Shown here: in pieces, positions 12,991-26,031 of the stretch | Position numbering within the stretch: position 1 is the first letter of the stretch | Layout of the letters: the number at the start of each line of letters is the position of its first letter | From: Lingula anatina | Lineage: Eukaryota; Brachiopoda; Lingulata; Lingulida; Lingulidae | Reading direction: 5' to 3' | DNA length: 64,000 bases | Assembly: GCF_001039355.2 (NCBI RefSeq) | Contig: NW_019774491.1 | Location: 16,630 to 80,629, forward strand | The notes under the pieces: generated by a model | Database searches by the model: none | Told to the model about the DNA's origin: nothing | What the model saw: only the letters and a program-made list of their open reading frames with translations | Position numbers and translations under genes: made by a program

Positions 12991-13646
12991 TGTTTTGGAT
13001 ATAATATCTTCAAAAGAAGGAAAAACTACATAAAAATAAAAACATCTTCTTAAGACAGACTTGACCTATTTTTCTAGGGGTTATCCAATGAAAACCTTGT
13101 TCTCTATGGCAAGGGCAGCCGCACGCAATCACCTGCAGTCAAACGCGCGAGAAAATAAATTCAATGCCTAAAAGATGCCTTCTGACAAACTAGTTTGTCA
13201 CGTAAGAAAAATTGCCCTTCCTTTATTCAGATATTATTTTTTGTATAATTCAATATATACTTATGTCATTTTGTAAATTGAACTCAAAATATAAAAATCG
13301 ATTGTCATAATAAATGTAATCGCAAATAGTTCTACAGAGAGTCAGATGAGATCAATGCGCTTTAAAGCAATCTTTTGGAGAATGTTTCAAAGTTGCTGAT
13401 CGAAAACACGTATTCTTAGAAAAAATACCCTTAATACAATATCATATTAAAAGAGAATCAGCATTATGTGCAGATATTTTCGTTTTATTAAATACAATAC
13501 GCACTAGTTATAAGCGGAATAATATTGTCGGCGAAATATCGTTGTTCAGCCCTGAGAGTAGCCATCTTTGTCAAAACAGGAAAAGAAGGGACATTTGTTG
13601 AAAAAAATTAGTGAAATTTGGTCGTTGAGAAACTGCCAGGTTCATC
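12991..13646. promoter_or_regulatory. Probable bidirectional promoter, RNF123 / GDI
   Basis: Only 656 bp separate the divergent start codons of RNF123 (12990, minus) and GDI (13647, plus). The middle (13100-13160) is richer in CpG words, for example gcacgcaatcacc and aaacgcgcgag, than the surrounding AT-rich DNA. No TATA box stands out in a convincing position, as is usual for housekeeping promoters. Both 5' UTRs must lie here unless upstream non-coding exons exist. Confidence 0.65.
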
Positions 13647-16600
13647 ATGGAAGAGGAATATGATTTAATCGTTTTAGGGACTGGTTTGAAGGTAATGCAA
13701 TAATGATCATGTGCTCGATCAATTTATAATTTGCCATCGAAAAATAACACGCCCCCGGTGAACCCTGTGACTGGGCTTGTCGCCGGGTAGTTGATTGGAG
13801 TGGGCTGGTCTTTTCTCAACAATGCGTTTTGTAATTTTGCGGCGACTTCTGTGTGCTTTAAATGATGCCTTGTGACACTGTCACAACCCCCTTCAAATGT
13901 GTTGATAAAAACATTGTATAATACTAAATCAGTAATTTTGCAAACGTCACACTTTTACACAGCCTAAATGATCTTCGTGCAGCTGTGGCATTGTTTGCAC
14001 ACCGTTCCTGTTTTGCATGCAATAATGAATTGAACTTGTTCTTGTTTTGAGCAGTGAACAGGTCCGTTTTTCTTATAATAGCATAATAGAAGAGTAATAT
14101 GTTTTTCATTGTGGATGCAAGGTTTTCTTATCACTGTAATTCAAACTCTTACATAAATAACAATGGTTGGAATTATGGTTTTTGAATGTTGGCAAACAGA
14201 TTCATTGTCGATCAGAAGGTTTGTGCATTAAGTTGAGATTTTCCACACTTGCATAATAAAAAGGGTAATCATAATGTCAAGTCAGTTTATTTAAGTTGAC
14301 TCTCAAGCACGTCAAAAACATTGATGCTAAGCTTTACAAAGTAATGGTTATAAAATGAAAAAAAAAATGAAATACAAGACAAAAGAAAAATGATAATGAA
14401 AAAAAGAAGAAAAAAAAACAAACAACAACACTGTTTGACAACTTGTTTTGCCTGCAGCCATTGTAAAAACTAGTCCACTGGTACACATGATTTATCCCCT
14501 TCATAATTTTTGTTGTACATACCAATATGTTGTTCCCTCTAGGTACAGAAGAGGTTATACTAAGTAAAACATAAAATTGTCAATCATGGGGTGGTCTATT
14601 GAAATTGCCTATAAGGCATATATGACTATTTAGTATAGGATGAAGGAGGTTTAAAGTGACCTATTGATCTCTGGGTAGCTAATCTGAACTGTCCTCATTT
14701 GTTCCTATTGACAGCTGGTTTACATTGATTTTTAGTTGTCATTCTTGTATTGTGGATGGCACATTTTGACACTTTTTTCCTCATTTTTTTTCACACTTGT
14801 ATTAATTTTTTTGCAGGAGTGTATTCTGAGTGGATTGTTCTCAGTCAGTGGGAAGAAAGTCCTTCACATGGACAGGAACTCGTACTATGGAGGAGAGAGT
14901 GCTTCCCTGACTCCACTGAAAGACGTAAGCTACAAACAGTGTCACACACATACACTTGCATACACACACATGGACGAAAAATGACATTACTAAAAAGTGA
15001 AATGACCACCACTTTTATCTAAAATATAATAATGGTTGCTTAAGGTGTATTACTTTTTCATTAAAAAATACACATTGAGTCAGCTTTTCCAAGAAACTTG
15101 CTAGAGCAACAATTACCCCATTCACACACAGCATTTTGAATTGTTATTTGATCTTTATTGTTTTATCAATGTAAAGCCTATAGTGTGAACGCAATAGCAT
15201 CACCAAATCGTGATTCAAAATAATCTACTTCAGTCAGGAGCAGGATTGTGTCATTGTAAAATTTTTACTATGGTATAAAATCTACAGTGGGAATGTTGAT
15301 TTGTTTAAAGCATTGGACAGTTTCCTGTATTGTCCAGCATGAATGTAGAGACTAAAGCACATGCTCAACAGGACATACCATGCGAGCACCAGTACAGTTA
15401 CCAGATCTAGCAAAGGGAATCACGATTTTGTTTTTATGTGTGAGAACGCAAAAATATTAATATAGATAAGCAGGTTAGAATCCCAGTGTTCTTAATCTCG
15501 ATCACTATGCCAGAGGGCTAATGATACACTTCCAGGAAATCATGTTGTTGAATAATTTAGACTTAGCTGTGAAATAGACTTTACTTTCGTCATATTTGCC
15601 CCAACTTTTCCTGATAGGGCATAGTAACTGATTGATGAATAAGATTTTTTCTTAAATTAACTTAAGCTGAGTGATTTGTTTTCTTGTTATTTTAGGGGAT
15701 AATTGACTTCAGAATTTTTTTCTGTGTATGTGTTAGTGAAGTATAGAATGATGTTATTTTTACAAAAATAACTTGGGAAGTTAAAAATGGATGATTGTTT
15801 CAAAGTTAATCAATTTCCAACAAGAGAAGTTGTTTGATAGTTGACTTTGTCACCAGTGCATTACATTTAAAGTTCCAGATGCTGTTTTCCTGTAGATCTA
15901 ATTCAAGAGAATATAGCCTTTTAGGTGGTAATCCCACGACTAACAAAATCTCATTAGTGCTAGGACTTGAGATATTTTGAATGTAAAAACCTATGTTAGC
16001 CATGTAACTGTTTTTGATAGTAAATATGATCTATGTCACTCATCTGTGTTTCTTACAATCCATCCATGTAGTTACACAAAATTAAGGCAAGTCTGAATAC
16101 TAAATTATCTCAGTTGAATGGAGCAACTGATCCAGCATGATGAGTAATTTATGACCTTGATGAACTTAGTTGAATTGTAGAGTGATATCAGATACAGATT
16201 ATCACCTAAATGGGGTATTGAATCACCAAGTATATTACTCTTGTTGTACAGCTCTGATATGCTGTTATGTGAGAGGTAAAAATCTTTAATCAAAGGCAAT
16301 AAAACATGCATGGCCTTTTATAAATTGATATATATTACTGCAAGCAGTATTATTATTATTTCAAAAGTCTTTTGATTAAAAACATCGTGGTCTTTGCTGC
16401 ATTTTCTATTTATTTATTTGTTTGTTTGTTCATTGTTTTTTTTTTTAAATTATTTTTGCGCCTGAATTGAAACCCATTCCCAATAATGAGAGAGACATAA
16501 GCCCTGGCAGTGTTTTTGTGGTTCACAGTTGATACTTGGGATTAGACTGCTTTAAGTTGTTACTTTCTCAGTGGGACTTGCTTGGATATATATCCACTTC

Positions 16601-19600
16601 ACCTGGCTTGTTAATGAAATTATGCCATACTACTGATCTTCTCATATGATCATTAAATGCCAGTGGTGCACTCTGAGAGATGTGCAAGTCCATGACCAAC
16701 ATCTAAGTTACATTATTTTGCAATTGAGCTAAATTTTTGCCCTTCAAACCTAACGTATGCTTTTTACTTAAATCAAAATTTTGATAATTGTGCGACCTTA
16801 ATTTGAGCTAAATCAAGCGAAAGTAATTTAAATAATCTTTTTTAGACATCTTAAAAAATGAGTGACTTAGTAGACAAGTGTATACTTTACCTAGCAATGT
16901 AGTAGAAAAAGAAACTGCAGCTATTCAACATTTACGAAGACTTGTATTTATAATCCATCAGGAAACCTTGCACGCTGGGGGCTGATTATTGGCTTATTCA
17001 ACCATTCCAATGTGGTCTGCTGTACAATCTTCAGACTTTGGCAAAATTCCAGCTGATAAAATATTGACCCGTCTTTTTTCTTTTTTTCATGAAGATCTAT
17101 CTAGTCTGTGCCATCTTAATTGATTCTTTCATTGTGTTTTATATGCCATGTGGGAAAGATGCTTGAAAATAAGAAACTGAATATTCAGATTGTGAAGCTT
17201 CAATTACCATGGGAAAGGAGCAGTTTTACTGTTCAAAGATGTATAATATATTGTTAATATTTTCAATTGCCATTGAATGAGAAAAATATGCAGTTAAGAA
17301 CCAAACTGCAAATGTAGTTTGTCTCTAATATGAAATCCAATATGCATCAGGAAATTTAATTTATATAAACTCAGGATTTGTGCTGAGGTTGCATCAGCAA
17401 TGACTCACCGTGGACTACAAAATGTAATTTATATGTATACATTTATTGACTTTCTGAAGTTCTTGAATGTTTTGACCAAATGAAAACACTCTGATACTGT
17501 GCAGTTTACAGCAAAAGCCTCCCTAACTACTGTGTCCAATTATAAGCATTTCTATTGTTTCCAAACCATTTTTGCAGATTTATCTACATTTGCTCTCGTT
17601 GTTTAAATGTTCCCCACAACCCATTGCAATAGGACAAATTCACTTAGCATTAAAGACTTTAAACACTGCATCACATTACTACTTTACTTCTGTTAAAGAT
17701 ATTTCACTGTTGCTTGGAATATTTTGCAAATTGGGGTGCCTAGGGATCCAGAAAAACATTAAACCTTCTGCATTTAACTTGGTTCTTTTTTTTAATTTGA
17801 TTTCAGTGTTTTAAACACTTTGGTTTTCCTGATCCTCCAGAGGACTTTGGTGCAGGCAGAGACTGGAATGTGGACTTAATTCCCAAGTTTCTTATGGCCA
17901 ATGGTAAGTATGGCAACCACACTGGAAACTGGTGAAATGTTTAACAGTCACGGCAAATAAAAATTTCCCAAGCAAAATTGAGGTTGATGGAGTTTGTTCA
18001 CTAAACTTCCCAAATGAAATAATAATCTCCACTCTGACATGCACATATATTTCAAGTATTGACTGTGTTCCCTTAGTTTATTTATTTATTATTTTTTACT
18101 ACAATTCTAAATATATTTTTGACAAAGAAAAATCATTAAAATACCTATATTGATTGAGTTTCTGAACAAAAATGGGTCAGCAATATCATGGCGTATCCTG
18201 CAATATTAAGATTTCATCAGGTTCTAGGGCAGAGGAAAACTTTGCCTATTTATGAAATGAACCCATAAGGATGTATTGGCCAACCATTGCTGGAAAAAAA
18301 TTAGAATATAGAAAATGGTGAGCTGAAACCTGTGGCTGAATCTAAGCAATGTTAATTAAACTAGTGCTTTTCCATTGGCATTCGTATGACTGTGTGACAC
18401 ACTCGAATACCTTTTGTGTACAGATATTTTGGGGGTAGGAACTCTCTGTCCATTGTTTGGGTATGTTTAAATGGGTGTGCGTTACAAATTATATTTTTGC
18501 ATATTTTAGGCCAACTTGTCCATTTGCTAATTTATACCAAAGTGACAAGATACCTAGAATTCAAGTCTGTGGAAGGCAGTTTTGTCTACAGGAAGGGCAA
18601 GATAGACAAGTTACCGTCTACTGAAAAAGAAGGCTTAACCTCTGGTAAGAAGAATGACTTATGCCATATTGAAAAATGCTGCAGGGAGGGGGTATTTTAA
18701 TAGCAGATAAAATAGTTTGGATGTTAAGGCACTGGGATGAAGCATCATGTGGAAAGTAATTTACATTACATTAACTTAGAATTGTTTTATTTTGTTTTCA
18801 CTGAATATTTTTGAACCAAGTAATGATAAGATGGCAGTGTGATATACATCAGCCAAAGTTTGTGAGAAAGTTGAATGCTTATTGCAGACCAGGCATTTTA
18901 TGAAATACATACAACACCACAGTACAAGTCTCTTAACTTACATTAGTTTAATTTTTATTCCAGGTCTGTTAGGATTATTTCAAAAGAATAAATTGCGCAA
19001 GTTTCTGTCTTTTGTCCATGATTTTGATGCCGACAACCCTGCGACACACAAGATATCAAAAACACATGATGCCACAAAAATTACCATGAAGCAGTTTTAT
19101 GATGAAATTGGTTTGGACGAGAATGCTACAGATCTAATAGGACATGCCATGGCGTTATACAGAAATGACAAGTAAGCCAAATCATCCCTCAGGGACATCA
19201 TTTTCTAAAAAAATGGTGCTGTTATCAGGATGCAGTTATGTAAAGATCTTTTTAAAGCACTTCAAGATAAAGTTTTAAAACTTTATCTTGAAGTGCTTCA
19301 GGCAAGTTTATGATGCACTGACCTTTGTCTGTCGTGACTAATGTTGTCCATGTCACTGTGCACTTATTTGGTGATAATGCAAGTTCAAATATGGGATTTG
19401 GATAGACCAATTTTGTAAAATTATTCTTTTTTTAGCATTGGTGCATCAAATTGACTTTTTTTCTACACTGTAATCATTATTTTCTGCTTTATATCTACAT
19501 ACATTTGACAACTTTGCTGCCTTGTATTACATACACTTGCACTTGTTTTTAGAATATAACACCTAGTGGTATTTTAATTAAAATTTGTTAATTAAAAAAA

Positions 19601-22563
19601 TAATGATTTGTCTGTAGTTAAAGCTTGTTCCTTTTCATTTAAGTTTTGTTTAGTTTAATGTCTGTATATATACAAGCTTTGCTGTCTAGCCAGGTTGTAC
19701 TTCTAGGTATTTTGACGCACCCGCAGTGGAGGGAATTGCCAAGGTCAAGCTTTATTTTGAGTCCCTGGCAAAGTATGGCAAATCACCTTACTTGTACCCA
19801 CTGTATGGACTAGGAGAGTTACCACAAGGTTTTGCAAGGTAATAGAATGTTTTAGTGAAAAAGTAAAATCCGTTGGATCTCTCACTTACCCACAAGTTCA
19901 AAAACTAAGTCAGTAGTGCTGCACTAAGTAGACTGCACATTATTTTAGAATGTTCTTAGAAATAGTTTCAGCTTAAATTAAAGATTTTATTCCATTTCAT
20001 CCCAGCCCATCCCATTTCTATTCTGTATTTTGTGTTGTACTGTTTGAGGATCTTCAGCAGTTAACATGGTGCAGAATTGTCTTGCTTGTGCATGGAATTG
20101 CAGGTTTTAGTAAATACTGTAGGAAGGAATCTGTCAAGCTTTGCAGTTTAGTCTTTCAGAGATGCAAAAACATAACCTTCACTCGTAGGTTGTCCAGCAC
20201 GTAATTGCCCATCTTGCCAAACTATTTCCTGCAGACTATTGGTCTCATGAAATAATTTTACTTCATATTAGACATCCTGAAGTTTGTTTATCAATTCTTT
20301 TTTTTCTGTCAATCTGCAATAAAATATTAACACCAAAATATTGAGACAATACAAATGTTATTTCCCTCGAACCCAGTATAGAACTGTGCAATATAAATAT
20401 CAAATGGACTCATTCCCAGGTTGAGTGCAATCTACGGAGGTACATACATGCTGAACAAGGAGATTGATGAAATTGTGATGGAGGATGGCAAAGTGGCTGG
20501 GGTCAGATCTGGGGAGGAGGTGGCGAAATGCAAGATGGTCATTTGTGACCCAACCTACTATAAGGAGGGGTGCAAAAAGGTTGGACAGGTGGTCCGTGCC
20601 ATTTGTATACTGACAAACCCAATTCCTAACACTAACGATGCCCCATCGTGCCAGATTATTATTCCACAAAATCAAGTGAACAGACATTCTGGTAAGTTGG
20701 GTCATGAATGTGTGAAATAAATGAATTAGAAAATAAAAAGAATTGAAATTCGAGTTTGCTTGGCTTGTAGAACTTTATTATAATAGTAAAGCTAGTTTCT
20801 TTCTAAATATGTATTTAATAGGATTTTAATTTATATGAGATGTTCATGCATTTGCAAATGTAGAATTAAACTACTAAAATGTCAGTGGGGTAGAGACTGT
20901 AGTTTTATTGTACCACTACGGGGAGTTCTGGTGATACCCATGGCTTTAGATACAAGTCACTATTACCTCATCTCCTCATAGACTACTTGGACTGGGAATT
21001 TGGTCTCTTAATCTCAACTTGAACCCCTATGATTTTGGGCTTCATCAATGCATTTCCATAGGTGTGCCACTCTTTGCAATGCACCCTTGTCAAAATTTTT
21101 GAAAATTAAACGCCAAATATCTCCCAAACCAAAGGAAATGTGGGGAAAATTACTATAGAAATCTTCAAATTTTCAAGCCCTTACATTTCCTAATCAAGTT
21201 TTCACTTGACCTGTTGTTTGGCACCAAATAAAACTGTAAGAACTACAGCTTATTTGTTGACTATTATATTTCAGATATCTATGTGTGCTGTGTATCTTCT
21301 ACCCATAATGTGTGTTCCAAGGGACATTACTTGGCCATTGTGAGCACCACAGTAGAGACTGACAACCCAGAAGCAGAACTGAAGGTTGGACTGGACTTGC
21401 TAGGCCCTATCAAACAAAAGTGAGTCACTCTTTGTGAAATAACTTCCAAACCCAAGGGTACATCAGTTGGGGTTAGATCCATGCTGTTTTAAAAAAAGTT
21501 GTCTGGCCACTGGTGAGCTTGACCACAGATGGCCTTTGGTCAGTCGGTATAACTGTCAACAGTTGATACAAAAATGTAGATGTATCCTTACATGTATCTT
21601 CAGGCCTAGTAATTGATTTTATGTTGTGAATTACAAGCCACCCTTTGACTGTGGAAAATAAATCTTATTTTGGACATGTTATGATCAGTATTTTGTAGAA
21701 AAATCCTAAGAATTGGAGAAGGATTATTTAAATACTAGGATATCACATGCTATCTTTTGTAGAAAAAATTTTCTCGACTGTCTCAGTCTGAAATCATTAT
21801 TTTGTGAAAAAATAGTTGTGATAATAGATTTATTGCTATCATGAAGTTGTGAATTAAGGCTGTTTTAGAGTGTTCTGAGAGTTGCCAAAACAAAATCTGA
21901 ATGCTTTTTTTTTTCCAGGTTTGTAAGTGTGAGTGACCTGTTTGAGCCAACAGAAGATGGAGTATCAACTCAGGTGAGAAGAAAAATTCTATGACACACT
22001 TAAAATGTCACTGTGCACATTAGACTTTATTGAGGTTTCTGTATTTGCATTTAACAGTGACCTTGTATTTTAAGTGTAGATATATACTGAAGAGCAGTGG
22101 CGTGAATTTAGTTACATTTAAATGCCCTCAAGTTTGGGAAGTTTGTCGCCATGGGTCGACAATGTTTTTTTTTTTTGGTCACTTACACAGCAACTTTCTT
22201 ATAAGAATCTGAAAAAATTACTGTGGCTGGTTGATTGTTGTTTTGTGGTTAATCATTTCAAGGGCAATGCTTGCATTCTTTTTTGTCCTGTTCAAATGAT
22301 ATTAGTCTTCATGACAAGTTAGACGGACTTATCATTTTTTGTCCAGGTGTTCTAGCACACAGATTTCTTATAAGTGTGTTTGTAGTAAAATTTTCTATCA
22401 GTGCTGTTCTTTATAATTTTAGCTGTTTGTCTCCAAGTCGTATGATGCTACGACCCATTTTGAGACAACATGCCAGGATGTACTAGACATTTACCGCAAA
22501 GCGATGGGCCACGAATTTGACTTCAGTCAAGTTAAGCATCAGTTGGGCGATGAGGAGCAATAG
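13647..22563 (+). CDS. GDI: Rab GDP dissociation inhibitor (GDI)
   Basis: Complete ten-exon gene: 13647-13691, 14817-14924, 17807-17903, 18510-18644, 18964-19171, 19707-19838, 20420-20691, 21275-21419, 21919-21973, 22423-22563 (TAG). All junctions are GT-AG with matching phases. The total is 1338 nt, 445 aa, the usual GDI length. GDI extracts prenylated GDP-bound Rab GTPases from membranes and chaperones them in the cytosol for recycling. Family hallmarks seen: [10 protein letters not shown] at the N-terminus, [17 protein letters not shown] with Tyr39 of the Rab-binding platform, [67 protein letters not shown] and [12 protein letters not shown]. Residue 15 is Lys where vertebrate GDIs have Thr. 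One GDI serves most invertebrates, so it cannot be assigned to vertebrate GDI1 or GDI2. Confidence 0.99.
14925..17806 (+). other. GDI intron 2 (2.9 kb), nothing recognised
   Basis: Largest GDI intron. It contains short TTTA/TTTG-rich simple sequence near 16408-16450. No RNA gene, coding exon or clear mobile element was recognised on either strand. Confidence 0.8.
19255..19298. repeat. 44-bp perfect palindrome in GDI intron 5
   Basis: Two 22-bp arms (first arm aagcacttcaagataaag plus tttt) are exact reverse complements with no spacer. It lies 84 bp after the donor at 19171. It could extrude as a cruciform or fold as a perfect hairpin in the pre-mRNA. Confidence 0.97.
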
Positions 22564-24505
22564 AAAGAAGAAAAAGACAAAACTGGAAAAGCTGCAGCTG
22601 TGATGACCAGAATGATTGATTAATTGATCTATGTTTGTTATTTCACAAGCAGCCCTATGTATTATATATTTTGCATGTGTCCCTTGTATGGAACGACTTC
22701 TGTGTGTGTGTGCTCTGCAGTATTGTGGATCTAAATATAAATGTCATGTAAAGCTTGTATTATAATCCTTATTCTAGCACACATATTGAGAAGTAATTCC
22801 ACTACAGGGTGACTATAATTGCAAAGAAACTCTGGCAGAGATATGTATTGTACAATCACCAAATGTGTAGGGAAAAAAGGAGAGGCAAGGGAAGAACTGA
22901 AAGGAATTTGAGGAAGTTGGTTCCGTATTCATTCAAAGGCTGGATGTGGATCTTTGACAAAGAAAAAAATCATGCAAAGTCGTATTCTTTAATTAACTTG
23001 GATGTGGTTCTTTTCATCGGAAGGTGAAGCATAAAACCATATTGCTTGTAAAAAGTGGATAAGATAATTGATGGAAGAGGAAATTGGAGTTGAGCTACTC
23101 TTTTCAGAAATTTCTAAGCGTTGGCAATAAACTGCTTAAGTGTAAGATTAAAAGATTGTCAGACACTATTCATTCAATTATAAAAACTTAAGAGGGACAC
23201 CTGTAATTTACTACATGTTGACAGCATGATTAGCGATTTTATTTATTTATTTATTTTATTTTTTTTTGGGGGGGGGGAGGCTTCAAAAAATTGTACTTTT
23301 AAGTGACATTGCAGAGCAAATCTTCAAAGCTTTAATTTTTTGACATTGCCATTCCCTGTTCATTCCACTGCTTGCAGTTCAATTATTTGATTGCATAATG
23401 CAAGTACCTATAATGATGTATCATAGTATTTGTGACTGATTGCGACTCAGTTGGACCAAATCTTCAACTGGACCAATTAAATGTCTTGTAGTCACAAATT
23501 TAAACATTTGCTAACTGAATTTTAAAACATTCAAAAATCGATGATTAATAAAAAAAGCATATTATAGGAGTTCAGGGTGATGGAGCAAAGCCAGTGTAAA
23601 AAATTATGAGCAGTTGAAACTAAGTATAGAATGTTTCCCACAGATTAGTTCCAAAAAGAGGTAATCTTTTTCATGTTGACACTAATAATAATATCCATGT
23701 CCTTGTTGCAGTTATGTTTGCTATGAGCCTGTAATAATATCATCATGTCAAACATTTGTGTACATATGCTTCTCAGGTCGTAAGTTTTGCCAGCCATATT
23801 GAGCATGACTAGTAATTTATATTTAATAAATTGTGTAGAGATCACGCACCCGAGTTTCACAGTCTGATGCCGGCTGTATATATAGTACATGCAGGAGAGC
23901 ATATCGCTATCAGGATGTGAGACCCGGGTGTTGTAACATGGCTGCCAATTTTACAATCAAACCCAATTTATTAAGTGTTAGTTTATTAGTTGGGTCAGAA
24001 TATATTAAGGGGGAGGAGTATGTTTGTGTATAGGATCAACTGTGCAACTTGAATAGCTGTTTGTAAACATGATAGAAGTTGAGCTTATTGCAGAGGTTGA
24101 ACAATTTTGTGTAGAAGTTACATAAACTTTGTGGTGCTTTTCCATAGTTGTGTTTATAAGTATGTTCACATAAAAATTCTATCCTTGAAACTTACTGAAA
24201 TGCAACTTCTTTGTCATCCAAAATGGAGCACTGAAATAATCGGAAGTCTATTTAGCTGAAGTTGAAGTGCAAAAACGAGTGAGTAACATTCGTTATCCCA
24301 GGCCTACAATTGGACGTGATTGAATTTGTTCGCAGGTTGCAAATTTTCTTAACATGGCTTCTAATGTAGGAGAAAGCACAGACGAAAGTCCTATCATTCA
24401 TACTTTGTTCTTTGCTATATGATAGATGAAATGCAAATTGCTGGTAAATATTACCATGTGTTACAGAGGTTTTGTCTCTTTATTTGAATGTCAAAAACAT
24501 TTGTC

Positions 24506-24511
24506 AATAAA
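24506..24511 (+). terminator. Candidate GDI poly(A) signal
   Basis: AATAAA followed within 30 bp by a T-rich stretch (gaatttttgttttt). It is the last plus-strand AATAAA before the opposing gene. Earlier signals at 23126 and 23824 could be used instead, giving shorter 3' UTRs. Confidence 0.45.
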
Positions 24512-24642
24512 TGGCGTATATAACATGAATTTTTGTTTTTAACAACACCGAGTCCGTTGTTGGACCAAATAATTCCTTAATCACTTTTTAAAAATTTGTC
24601 ACGTTAACATACTTTGTGTACCACAAATTACACTTAACAACA

Positions 24643-24648
24643 TTTATT
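24643..24648 (-). terminator. Candidate PBRM1 poly(A) signal
   Basis: Reverse-strand AATAAA (tttatt on the plus strand) about 440 bp beyond the PBRM1 stop codon at 25090-25092. Not confirmed by other evidence. Confidence 0.4.
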
Positions 24649-25089
24649 TATATTTAAGAGAATTTTAATCTCCTTACATCAATTTTCTGTAGGTACATAG
24701 AGGCAACTGTACAACATAAAATCATCATGCAGCCCGTTGATATTTTGTCTGCTAAACTTGCTTTGACAGCACCAACTCCAACTCAAATAGTTCAGACTGA
24801 TGCACTGGGATAAAAGCTCATTTCCAAGATCTTGTGATCTCTACTTGACTTAAACTGATGCTGCACATCCTTGACTAAATTTCAGTGAAAGATAGATAAA
24901 ACGGATGTTAAAAAATAAACAAAAAAAAAGACTTGCTTCTATCAAACTGATGTTTCAGTACATAATACTTACTGAATTTGTTCAAACCAGAGTCAACATG
25001 AAAACAAAGAAAAAGTTCCTTTTGAGGAATTTTTTTTTCACTTTCTGGTCCCAAATTCTTAAGTAAAGCTTTAAGCATTATTACTAAGT

Positions 25090-26031
25090 CTAAAATGGTT
25101 CAGCCACCTTTGCAATATTCATGGCATCTTTCAGCATCAGATCTCTTAAAGCCCAGAGGGCGCTGGCAGCATTATTGTGAGGTCCTACGCCAGGCCCCAG
25201 CCAATCAATAGGGAGACGTCTGTTGGGATGGAATGGCGTGTTTTCTGGTGTTGCCGTCAAGTGGCGCTCAAAGTTGCTGATTGTCTTGTTCTCTGCACTG
25301 AGACCCTCAATATATCTGCACATGGAGAGAGGATAAATAGAGAATATTCAGTTTGACAGAAATCTGTCAACATGTAATAGATACAAAACCAGTTAGCAAT
25401 GTGGGTGTTACTTACACCTTGCTGCCTTGTGGTGTATCTGACTTAATATTGTGTATGTCACAAAATAAGACTCCAGCATGGTGGAGTGGGCATTAATTTA
25501 TGATGTGCCAGACATGCAACAAATGCCAAGAGACATGGGGAAACAGCCTGTATGGCTGGTCGTGACCACTTGAAATGCCAGAGGACCTGCAAGATTATGA
25601 CACTGTAGGTCATCTGGACTTGCAACGTTTATTCAATATGCAATGCAAAACAATAAATCACACGTAAACATAGACTAACGGAAATAAAATGCTTAGTATG
25701 GACCTGCCCAGAATTGGGATATCTTGTAGTATAGGTCCTCTAGACCCTTCAGTATCTCAAAAATTTTCCCATGTCTGTGCCAATGAACATATTTTAATAT
25801 CTTAAAAGATCTTACCAATGTAAGAACAGCACATGTTTTAGACCAATATAATATAGAAGTTTCAATTCAATAAAAGATGTATGTTTACTTATTGAAAACC
25901 GCATTAATTATGTCATTCCCAGTACCTGAGATAAGCCTCTGAGTGTAGCAGCCTCTGTGTCTTGGCAGGCACTGTGACAAACTTGGGTGAAGGTGGCCTT
26001 GGCGGAGGCAGTGGAGGAGCCATGGAAGAAC
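25090..26031 (-). CDS. PBRM1: PBRM1 conserved C-terminal exons
   Basis: Exons 25926-26031 and 25090-25315 (TAG at 25090-25092) encode KTQRLLHSEAYLR, then YIEGLSAENKTIS and ALWALRDLMLKDAMNI. This closely matches the extreme C-terminus of vertebrate PBRM1. It fixes the stop codon and shows the gene is not truncated. Confidence 0.97.

Larger units (their letters stand above)
22564..25089. other. GDI / PBRM1 convergent 3' region
   Basis: No coding exon was found. AATAAA words for the plus strand occur at 23126-23131, near 23824 and at 24506-24511. A reverse-strand AATAAA lies at 24643-24648. A TTTA-rich and poly-G tract sits near 23238-23279. The interval is best read as the two 3' UTRs meeting end to end. 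Confidence 0.7.
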
